DNA from: Neptuniibacter sp.
GTDB taxonomy: Bacteria; Pseudomonadota; Gammaproteobacteria; Pseudomonadales; Balneatricaceae
DNA: 5,325 bases
NCBI GenBank assembly: GCA_024686055.1
Contig: JAIBDV010000240.1
Coordinates: forward strand, 1-5,325
Reading direction: 5' to 3'
The notes under the pieces were generated by a model. The model was not told where the DNA came from and made no database searches. It saw only the letters and a list, made by a program, of their open reading frames with translations. A program made the translations under genes and the position numbers. How positions within the stretch are numbered: position 1 is the first letter of the stretch; each line of letters starts with the position of its first letter. Positions 1 to 4,658 of the stretch are shown here, in pieces.

Positions 1-842
1 CGGGCGTCTTCACCATCGATGGTCATAAACGGCAGTTTACGCAAGTCATTGCGGTGATGCTTATCGGATTCAGCAACTTTGCTGCCCATGGCGTCGGCGG
101 CTTTAACCGCATCAGCAGGCCAGCGGTGCGGAATATCGTGGCTGCGGATAGCAACATCGATTTCCATGCCCGGAGCCATGGCGTCGCCCAGCAGCTCGGT
201 TACCTTGCCGCTGGCGTTGTAGCGGTTACAGGGGTATTCGGTGATTTCGACTGAAACATACTGGCCTTCTTTTGCACCGTTGAGGTCGCTGGCGGCAATT
301 TCAATCTCGTTGGCGATACGGCCGTTTTCCGGCAGCAGGAAGTACTCGCCATCTTCGACGCCCAGTCGACCGACCAGGTCAGTGGTGCCACGTTTCAGAA
401 CTTTGACGATAGCGCCTTCCTGACGGCCGCGACGGTCTACGCCGCTGACACGTACCTGTACCTGGTCACCATCAAAGACCTGCAGCATCTGGCTGTTGTG
501 CAGAAACAGGTCGTCACCGGCTTTGTCATCACGGGACAAAAAGCCGAAGCCATCAGGGTGGCCGATCACCCGGCCGCTGATCAGGTCTTCTTCGCGGATC
601 GGGCTGTAGCCGTGGCGGTGGTCGTAGGCAACCTGGCCATCGCGTTCCATGGCACGTAAACGGCGACGCAGGGCTTCCTTCTGCTCGCTACCGGACAGCT
701 CTAGCACACGGGCCAGCTGTTCGCGGTTCATTTTTTTGCCGCTTTCATTCAGCACATTCAGAATGAAATCTCGATTAGGGATCGGATTGCTGTATTTCTC
801 TATATCAGAAGCGCTAATCGGCGTTTTTTGGGACGGACGCAT
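1..842 (-). CDS. rnr: Ribonuclease R, N-terminal part (cut by window edge)
   Basis: RNase R is a processive 3'-to-5' exoribonuclease of the RNB family that digests structured RNA, acting in mRNA, rRNA and tmRNA-linked quality control in the cytoplasm. The visible 280 residues match the E. coli protein closely. A winged-helix N-terminus (about 15-85) carries EKYSNPIPNRDFIL and LRRRLRAMERDGQ. A first cold-shock/OB domain follows (about 88-145, VIGHPDGFGFL), then a second (about 155-215). The RNB catalytic domain begins near 265 with LRKLPFMTIDGEDA. The window ends just before the expected RDFDDA metal-binding motif, so catalytic residues cannot be checked; the family is usually about 750-850 residues. 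The ATG at 842 is chosen because it follows a GAGAG ribosome binding site and gives an N-terminus of normal length. The frame is open throughout. It is transcribed away from the sensor kinase gene. Confidence 0.97.
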   Translation of the reverse strand, partial: MRPSQKTPISASDIEKYSNPIPNRDFILNVLNESGKKMNREQLARVLELSGSEQKEALRRRLRAMERDGQVAYDHRHGYSPIREEDLISGRVIGHPDGFGFLSRDDKAGDDLFLHNSQMLQVFDGDQVQVRVSGVDRRGRQEGAIVKVLKRGTTDLVGRLGVEDGEYFLLPENGRIANEIEIAASDLNGAKEGQYVSVEITEYPCNRYNASGKVTELLGDAMAPGMEIDVAIRSHDIPHRWPADAVKAADAMGSKVAESDKHHRNDLRKLPFMTIDGEDA

Positions 843-847
843 GGGTA

Positions 848-854
848 CTCTCTC
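848..854 (-). promoter_or_regulatory. Ribosome binding site of rnr
   Basis: On the minus strand GAGAGAG lies 5 bases before the ATG at 842. It is a purine-rich but imperfect Shine-Dalgarno, and it supports this start over internal ones. Confidence 0.65.
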
Positions 855-860
855 AAATAC

Positions 861-939
861 AGCCCGCGATCTGGTCTTGCTGAACCCTGTTATGTGTTGT
901 CAGTACAGGTTCGATCGTGGTCGGCAAGGTGTGCGGGCT
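861..939 (-). other. Foldable segment in the presumed rnr leader
   Basis: The outer arms AGCCCGC (861-867) and GCGGGCT (933-939) are perfect 7-bp complements. Inside, GAACC-C-TGT (882-890) pairs with ACA-GGTTC (905-912) with one bulged base. CGATC (867-871) can pair with GATCG (913-917) as an extension, which competes with the outer stem at one base. If rnr is transcribed from upstream of 939, its 5' leader would fold just before the ribosome binding site. Whether this matters for cold or growth-phase control is inference. The strand of any functional RNA is assumed from the rnr direction. Confidence 0.35.
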
Positions 940-946
940 GCTATCA

Positions 947-961
947 CTCAAGTCACTTGAG
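947..961. promoter_or_regulatory. Perfect 15-bp palindrome, possible operator (SoxR-box-like)
   Basis: CTCAAGT-C-ACTTGAG has two perfect 7-bp arms around one central base. The arms equal those of the E. coli soxS SoxR box (CCTCAAGTTAACTTGAGG), but the centre is one base shorter, which would change the half-site phasing. On the minus strand it can sit between weak -35-like TTACGA and -10-like GATAGC elements about 19 bases apart. That long spacing is typical of MerR-family promoters and would drive rnr. The palindrome is certain; the regulator is a guess. Confidence 0.4.
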
Positions 962-1287
962 GATTCGTAATAGGTCAGCTTTCAGAATAAACCACCTGTA
1001 TTGTCGCGGCAGGTGCGAAGCTGAATGCCAGTAATTTGTGCTGAAATTCTGAGACGGCTCTCTCAGGAACAGGGCGGTATGATTACTCAGTAACAAGTAA
1101 GTTTGATGTAACCGTGCCGTCAGCGGGCTTGAATGTCAGGAACAGGACTGGAATTGAGGCTTTAGCGTGGACGGCCAAAGCTGATGCAGCGGTAATGGAC
1201 TATTCAAGTCATATTATATCTCTGCTGGCCACTATACCGCGTTGCAGTATGTTGTCAATGTTGGCTGTTTTCTGCACATTCCGTCCC

Positions 1288-1316
1288 GCTGAAATCAGGG
1301 GATTCAGTGGTATATT
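1288..1316 (+). promoter_or_regulatory. Weak candidate promoter for the sensor kinase operon
   Basis: TATATT (1311-1316) is a fair -10 hexamer about 34 bases before the start codon. The sequence 17 bases upstream (GCTGAA) is a poor -35, so the promoter would need an activator or another sigma factor. It is the best candidate found, but weak. Confidence 0.25.
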
Positions 1317-1321
1317 GGCGG

Positions 1322-1329
1322 TGACGTCA
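1322..1329. repeat. 8-bp palindrome TGACGTCA before the kinase gene
   Basis: TGACGTCA lies between the candidate -10 and the ribosome binding site of the kinase gene. A nine-of-ten match to its context (GTGACGTC, one variable base, then G) recurs at 4301-4310, downstream of the regulator gene. It could be an operator, but short words like this can arise by chance. Confidence 0.25.
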
Positions 1330-1334
1330 GGGCC

Positions 1335-1340
1335 GGAGAG
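1335..1340 (+). promoter_or_regulatory. Ribosome binding site deciding the GTG start of the kinase
   Basis: GGAGAG ends 9 bases before the GTG at 1350. Together with the signal peptide that follows, it fixes the start at this GTG. The next in-frame ATG (codon 50) would remove the signal peptide. Confidence 0.7.
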
Positions 1341-1349
1341 TAATCAGAG

Positions 1350-3374
1350 GTGAAGGGAATCAAGTGCAGGAGGGTTGTCAGGTACTGGGTATGGGTCAGT
1401 GTGCTTACTTTCTGGTTAGGGCTGTTACCGGCTCAGGCCGGAACGGATGTACTTGAGCTTTCCGAGCCGGTGGCAGAAACGGATTTACGGCCTTACATGC
1501 AGTATAAACTTGTGGCTGAAGGCGCTGACGATACCCTGGCAGCCCAGCTTGCTGATAGCAGTGGTTATCAGTTTTTTGATCAGGGCAGCGCGAATCTGGG
1601 TTATTCCACAGAGGCATTGTGGGTGCGCTGGCAGGTACGAAACACGACCGGCCAGCCGTTGCGCTGGGTATTAAATACTCGCTTGACCATTGTTCAGAAT
1701 CTCACCCTGTTCAAGCCATCGGCGGCGGGCTATCAGGCCGTACAGACGGGCTCTTTATTCCCCTATGATAGCCGTGATATCGCGACGGATATTCTGGCTT
1801 TTACTCTGCTGGCGCCACCTCACAGCGAGCAGGTGTATTATCTGCGTATTCAGAGTGACTTTGCATTGCGCTTTCCATTCCTTATGCAATCTGAGACTCG
1901 CTATCAGCAGTTCATGTCTTCGCATATCCACGCTTACAGTTTCTTTTTCGGTGTAATGATCGCTCAGGCGCTTTATAACCTGCTGCTGTTCTTTAATCTG
2001 CGAGACCTGAGTTACCTCTGGTATGTTGGTTTTGTGGTGTCTGCAATACTGGCTCGTGCGCTTTCTCTTGGGTTGTGTGGGCAGGTATGGCCGGACTTTC
2101 TTCAATCCTGGCAGTTTGCCATGCTTTATGTTTGCCTGAATGCTGGCGTGTTGTTTGCGATGCTGTTTGCGCGCCAGTTTCTTAATCTTCACTGCCGTAC
2201 GGGCTGGGCGTCGAGGCTGTCGAAGATTGCCATTGTCTGGACGCTGGTTCTGGTTGTTCTGTCGGTATTTACCTTTGGAAATGGCATTGGTCCGCTGATG
2301 AATATCAGTGCGCTGGTGATCAATTTGATGATTGTATTCCTCTGCCTGAGTGTCTGGAGAACCTATCGGCCAGCCCGCTTTTTGCTGATTGGCTGGTTGG
2401 GGATGCTGTTAGGGGGCTCGACTGTACTATTGATGAACCTGGGTTTGGTTCCGATGAATGATCTGACCACGCAGGCGTTCCCGGTGGGGCTGATGGTGGA
2501 TGCGATGGCTCTTTCGTTTGCCCTTGCGGATAGAATTCGCCTGCTGCGTGAAGAGAAAGACCTGGCACAGCAGCAGTTAACGGAAGGTCTGATTGAGGCA
2601 CGTGGCCGGCTTGAGCATCGAGTGGCGCAGCGCACTCGCCAGTTGGCGCAGGCCCGCAAGGAGGCAGAGCGAGCGATAACGGTGAAAAATCGCTACCTGC
2701 AGCTGATCAGTCATGACATTCGTTCGCCGTTGACCAGCCTGAAAATGTTGCAGGGCCTGATGGAACAATCGCCCGATAAGCATGCTGAACTGTTGCAGCA
2801 CTCGGGGCCATTACTGGATCAGGTGGTGGGTATGATTGATCAGCTGGGCCATGTTCGTCAGATTGATAGCCAGCAACCCTGGCGGCTGGAGCCAGAACGG
2901 GTACCTCTGAAGTCCCTGGTGGAAAAGCGGCTTAAGACTCACCAGCAGACACTGCAGGCCAAGCAATTGCTGCTTGATACTCAAATTGAGGATGACGCTC
3001 TGGTATGGGCTGAGCTCTGGTTACTGGGTGGGGTGCTGGATAATCTGATTGGGAATGCGATCAAATTCAGCCGCCAGGGGCAGACGATCAAAATTCTGGG
3101 GCCTCGGCCAGGCTGTACGCTGACAGTGTGTGATCAGGGGGTTGGGATGGATACTCAAATGACGGCTCAGTTATTTAAGCAACCTGTTTCTAGCCGTACG
3201 GGTACTGCGGGCGAGTCGGGGCAGGGCTATGGTCTGGTGCTGTGTCGTGAAATAGTCGAAGCCCATGGCGGGCGGCTCTGGTGTGAATCGGCACCGGGCC
3301 TGGGTAGTTGCTTCATGATTGAGTTACCGTCTGAAATGGATATTCGGTCTAAAAGTGCTGTGTCGGTGAGCTGA
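1350..3374 (+). CDS. 7TMR-DISM-type membrane sensor histidine kinase
   Basis: This 674-residue inner-membrane sensor kinase should autophosphorylate on histidine and pass the phosphate to the regulator encoded next. It starts at GTG. A signal peptide (about 1-30, ending in AQA) leads into a periplasmic 7TMR-DISMED2-like domain (about 32-185). This jelly-roll family resembles carbohydrate-binding modules, and its ligand here is unknown. Seven membrane helices follow (roughly 193-215, 221-243, 253-275, 291-310, 315-335, 342-363, 376-395), then a charged coiled coil (about 396-448). HisKA has the phospho-acceptor His455 in SHDIRSPL. HATPase_c shows the N box with Asn565/Asn569, the G1 box DQGVGM from Asp595, and the G2 box GQGYGL from Gly624. 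All expected catalytic motifs are present. Unlike P. aeruginosa LadS and RetS, which share the sensor architecture, it has no C-terminal receiver domain and looks like a classical orthodox kinase. The specific gene name is not recognisable. Confidence 0.93.
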   Translation: MKGIKCRRVVRYWVWVSVLTFWLGLLPAQAGTDVLELSEPVAETDLRPYMQYKLVAEGADDTLAAQLADSSGYQFFDQGSANLGYSTEALWVRWQVRNTTGQPLRWVLNTRLTIVQNLTLFKPSAAGYQAVQTGSLFPYDSRDIATDILAFTLLAPPHSEQVYYLRIQSDFALRFPFLMQSETRYQQFMSSHIHAYSFFFGVMIAQALYNLLLFFNLRDLSYLWYVGFVVSAILARALSLGLCGQVWPDFLQSWQFAMLYVCLNAGVLFAMLFARQFLNLHCRTGWASRLSKIAIVWTLVLVVLSVFTFGNGIGPLMNISALVINLMIVFLCLSVWRTYRPARFLLIGWLGMLLGGSTVLLMNLGLVPMNDLTTQAFPVGLMVDAMALSFALADRIRLLREEKDLAQQQLTEGLIEARGRLEHRVAQRTRQLAQARKEAERAITVKNRYLQLISHDIRSPLTSLKMLQGLMEQSPDKHAELLQHSGPLLDQVVGMIDQLGHVRQIDSQQPWRLEPERVPLKSLVEKRLKTHQQTLQAKQLLLDTQIEDDALVWAELWLLGGVLDNLIGNAIKFSRQGQTIKILGPRPGCTLTVCDQGVGMDTQMTAQLFKQPVSSRTGTAGESGQGYGLVLCREIVEAHGGRLWCESAPGLGSCFMIELPSEMDIRSKSAVSVS

Positions 3375-3389
3375 TGTAGAACTTCTCTT

Positions 3390-3417
3390 TAGCGATGGTA
3401 TGTGGTTACTATCGATA
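3390..3417 (+). other. Hairpin between kinase and regulator genes
   Basis: CGATGGTA (3393-3400) pairs with TACTATCG (3407-3414) over 8 bp, including one G-U pair, around a 6-base loop. Two more A-U pairs lie beyond a G-A mismatch. The right arm overlaps the 10-bp palindrome CTATCGATAG (3409-3418). There is no T-run after it, so it is not an intrinsic terminator. It may be a processing or stability element that sets the kinase-to-regulator ratio; that role is inference. Confidence 0.4.
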
Positions 3418-3438
3418 GCAGGAGATCGATTGAGTTTC

Positions 3439-3444
3439 AGGGAG
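3439..3444 (+). promoter_or_regulatory. Ribosome binding site of the response regulator
   Basis: AGGGAG lies 6 bases before the ATG at 3451. It is a strong Shine-Dalgarno that supports this start and efficient independent translation of the regulator. Confidence 0.75.
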
Positions 3445-3450
3445 TTGTAG

Positions 3451-4167
3451 ATGACTGCAGTGTATCCGCTAAAGCGTGAAGCACCACCACGGCTGTTACT
3501 GGCCGATGATGACGAAATGATTTTGCTGTTTGTCGGTGAAGTTTTACGCCAGCACTATCAGGTTGAAACCGCCGCTACGGCGAAGCAGGCACTGGGTTAT
3601 CTGGGGCGACAACAATTTGACCTGCTATTACTGGATCTTTCTCTGCCGGATGAAGATGGCCTGGTGTTATTGCGTAAACTGAGTATGCATAACTCGTTAC
3701 CGGTCATCGTAATCTCGGGTCGCAGTGATGATGGCAACCGGATTGCGGCGCTGGAGCTAGGGGCCCGTGATTATCTGGTCAAACCATTTAATCCCCGTGA
3801 GCTGGTGTTACGTATTGAAAAGTGCCTGACTTATTCCCAGCATTCTGAAGTGCGTGAGCCAGCTCCGCAGGCCCGCCTTGGCGACTGGCTGCTGGATATG
3901 GTGCGCCGTACGCTGGTGCATGGTGAGGAGGGTGAGGTGCACCTGACCCGAGCCGAATTTGACCTGCTCTCGGCACTGGTCCATGCCGACCATGGGGTGC
4001 TCAGCCGGGATGAGTTGATGGATGCCATCAGCTACGGAGAGCAGCAGGCCAGTGATAGTTCGCTGACCGTCCTGGTTCATCGCTTGCGCCGCAAGCTGTC
4101 TCAGGGGCAACCGGAGGCGAACTTTATTCAGACGGTTGCCGGTGTGGGCTATCGATTGTCATGCTAA
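3451..4167 (+). CDS. OmpR/PhoB-family response regulator
   Basis: This 238-residue cytoplasmic transcription factor is the expected partner of the upstream kinase. The receiver domain (about 13-127) has the acidic cluster ADDD (Asp19-21), the phospho-acceptor Asp62 in LLLLDLSLPDEDG, the switch Ser89 in VISGRSD, and Lys111 in DYLVKPF. All residues needed for phosphorylation are therefore present. A linker (about 128-140) leads to an OmpR-type winged helix (about 140-238). The signature VHLTRAEFDLLSAL is at 163-176, the recognition-helix region is DSSLTVLVHRLRRKL (202-216), and the C-terminal wing is FIQTVAGVGYRL. Length is normal for the family. It starts 76 bases after the kinase stop in the same direction, with no clear promoter or terminator between, so co-transcription is likely. 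OmpR-family proteins usually bind tandem direct repeats; one such repeat lies just past the stop codon (4174-4195). Target genes are unknown. Confidence 0.95.
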   Translation: MTAVYPLKREAPPRLLLADDDEMILLFVGEVLRQHYQVETAATAKQALGYLGRQQFDLLLLDLSLPDEDGLVLLRKLSMHNSLPVIVISGRSDDGNRIAALELGARDYLVKPFNPRELVLRIEKCLTYSQHSEVREPAPQARLGDWLLDMVRRTLVHGEEGEVHLTRAEFDLLSALVHADHGVLSRDELMDAISYGEQQASDSSLTVLVHRLRRKLSQGQPEANFIQTVAGVGYRLSC

Positions 4168-4173
4168 ATCCGA

Positions 4174-4195
4174 TTGTTTATATCTTGTTAATACC
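4174..4195 (+). repeat. 11-bp tandem direct repeat, possible response-regulator box
   Basis: TTGTTTATATC (4174-4184) is followed directly by TTGTTAATACC (4185-4195), with 9 of 11 positions identical. Two half-sites repeated head-to-tail about one helical turn apart is the usual layout of OmpR/PhoB-family binding sites. The first copy also resembles the TorR box (CTGTTCATAT). It begins 6 bases after the regulator stop codon. Binding by the neighbouring regulator is inference, and the AT-rich composition makes chance similarity possible. Confidence 0.4.
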
Positions 4196-4222
4196 TCATT
4201 TATGCCAGGTTTAAGCGTTGTC

Positions 4223-4247
4223 CCTCCAGGTCCGGTAAAACTGGAGG
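4223..4247. other. Hairpin downstream of the regulator gene
   Basis: CCTCCAG (4223-4229) and CTGGAGG (4241-4247) form a perfect 7-bp stem with an 11-base loop, 56 bases after the regulator stop. No T-run follows on either strand, so it is at best a 3'-end stabilising structure, not a classical intrinsic terminator. Confidence 0.4.
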
Positions 4248-4253
4248 CTGATG

Positions 4254-4279
4254 TAGCGTAACAATGCCCGTTACAGCTA
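4254..4279. other. Second hairpin downstream of the regulator gene
   Basis: TAGCGTAAC (4254-4262) pairs with GTTAC-A-GCTA (4270-4279): 9 bp, one bulged A, loop of 7. It starts 7 bases after the previous hairpin. The pair may mark the 3' end of the kinase-regulator transcript. Confidence 0.35.
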
Positions 4280-4336
4280 TAGCAGTACCTGTTGGTTTGG
4301 GTGACGTCGGTGATACATGGTGTAGCACTGGCGTCA

Positions 4337-4388
4337 TCTCTTTTCTCTATTTCTCTTCCTTGCTTTTTCTTCGGTATTTTCTTACTCC
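4337..4388 (+). terminator. Long pyrimidine tract, possible Rho-dependent termination region
   Basis: The plus strand has only 6 purines in 52 bases, and only 2 in the first 36 (4337-4372). A G-poor, pyrimidine-rich, unstructured RNA is what Rho needs to load. Its position after the two-component genes and before the ilvC promoter fits a Rho-dependent end to that transcript. The tract is rich in T more than C, so the rut assignment is tentative. Confidence 0.35.
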
Positions 4389-4488
4389 GGTTTGTTCATA
4401 GGTATTCAAGCACCGTAACTATCCTCATGCCGCATCTGATCAGGAGATTATGGTTGCCAATGGTGTCGTGGCGCTTTGTCTAAACTGT

Positions 4489-4536
4489 ATTGCGTATATT
4501 GCAATGTCACAGTGTAAATATATCAATATACGCAAG
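4489..4536. promoter_or_regulatory. LysR-type (IlvY-like) operator pair upstream of ilvC
   Basis: ATTGC-N7-GCAAT (4489-4505) is a symmetrical LysR-family site of the T-N11-A form, and its half-sites match the TTGCA/TGCAA character of E. coli IlvY operators. In addition TTGCGTATATTG (4490-4501) and CAATATACGCAA (4524-4535) are perfect 12-bp inverted copies, 22 bases apart. This gives a second, weaker site centred near 4528, about 31 bp (three helical turns) from the first. A strong distal site plus a weaker site over the -35 region is the usual LysR activation layout. IlvY as the ligand-responsive activator is inferred from E. coli, where acetolactate or acetohydroxybutyrate induces ilvC. Confidence 0.65.
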
Positions 4537-4547
4537 ATTCGACTTTG

Positions 4548-4553
4548 TATAGA
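4548..4553 (+). promoter_or_regulatory. Candidate -10 element of the ilvC promoter
   Basis: TATAGA matches four of six positions of the consensus in order and would start transcription near 4560, giving a leader of about 100 bases. The -35 position (about 4525-4530, AATATA) has no TTGACA-like hexamer and falls inside the second operator half. This fits an activator-dependent promoter. Confidence 0.45.
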
Positions 4554-4564
4554 GTAGCTACCAA

Positions 4565-4595
4565 TTCGCTCCGGCAGGGTTGCCGGAGAATCGAA
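4565..4595 (+). other. Hairpin in the ilvC leader
   Basis: CTCCGGCA (4569-4576) and TGCCGGAG (4581-4588) form a perfect GC-rich 8-bp stem with the 4-base loop GGGT. TTCG/CGAA adds 4 bp across a 3-base bulge. It would sit at the very 5' end of the ilvC mRNA and could protect it from decay. A short T-run (4604-4607) comes 15 bases after the main stem, too far for a standard terminator. Confidence 0.5.
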
Positions 4596-4658
4596 AGAGC
4601 CCGTTTTATGTGCAGGCCGTGTCGCCTGTACTGACTGAATCAAGTGGAAATGTCTGTC

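Larger units (their letters stand above)
843..1349. other. Divergent intergenic region between rnr and the sensor kinase gene
   Basis: These 507 bases must carry the control signals of both divergent genes. Short open frames here have no ribosome binding site and no recognisable product, so I do not call them. Besides the elements listed separately, it contains a small perfect palindrome TTACTCAGTAA (1083-1093). It also has a run of GTTG/GTT words spaced 7-10 bases apart (1241, 1251, 1260, 1267), and the word TCAAGTCA twice (948-955 and 1204-1211). No tRNA or other RNA gene could be supported. Confidence 0.6.
4168..4488. other. Intergenic stretch after the regulator, no gene seen
   Basis: These 321 bases lie before the ilvC operator. 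They contain the tandem repeat, two hairpins and pyrimidine tract listed separately, plus TGACG (4302-4306) and CGTCA (4332-4336) as inverted half-sites. A 63-codon hydrophobic open frame from a TTG at 4292 lacks a ribosome binding site. Its hydrophobicity follows from T-rich DNA, so it is not called. No remnant of an ilvY or ilvH gene was recognised. Confidence 0.55.

Noticed and set aside
861..939. tRNA-like shape: 7-bp outer stem, 79 bases long, with GGTTCGATC inside
   Set aside because: The T-arm-like word does not abut the 3' acceptor strand, and no proper D-arm, anticodon arm or T-stem can be drawn on either strand.
1114..1353. 79-codon open frame upstream of the kinase
   Set aside because: It has no ribosome binding site or recognisable domain, and it overlaps the likely kinase promoter and start.
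1755..2192. 145-codon minus-strand open frame inside the kinase gene
   Set aside because: It lies opposite the membrane-domain coding sequence, is low-complexity and basic, and has no family resemblance.
4223..4279. Intrinsic terminator for the two-component genes
   Set aside because: Neither hairpin is followed by a T-run on the plus strand, nor does one follow on the minus strand.
4292..4483. Small hydrophobic open frame
   Set aside because: It has a TTG start without a ribosome binding site, and its composition is explained by the pyrimidine tract.
4608..4634. Eight-codon leader peptide (MCRPCRLY) before ilvC
   Set aside because: It has only one branched-chain residue, and no terminator/antiterminator pair follows, so attenuation is not supported.
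4650..4658. Alternative ilvC start three codons upstream (ATG at 4650)
   Set aside because: The only Shine-Dalgarno-like sequence is one base away from it, too close to work.
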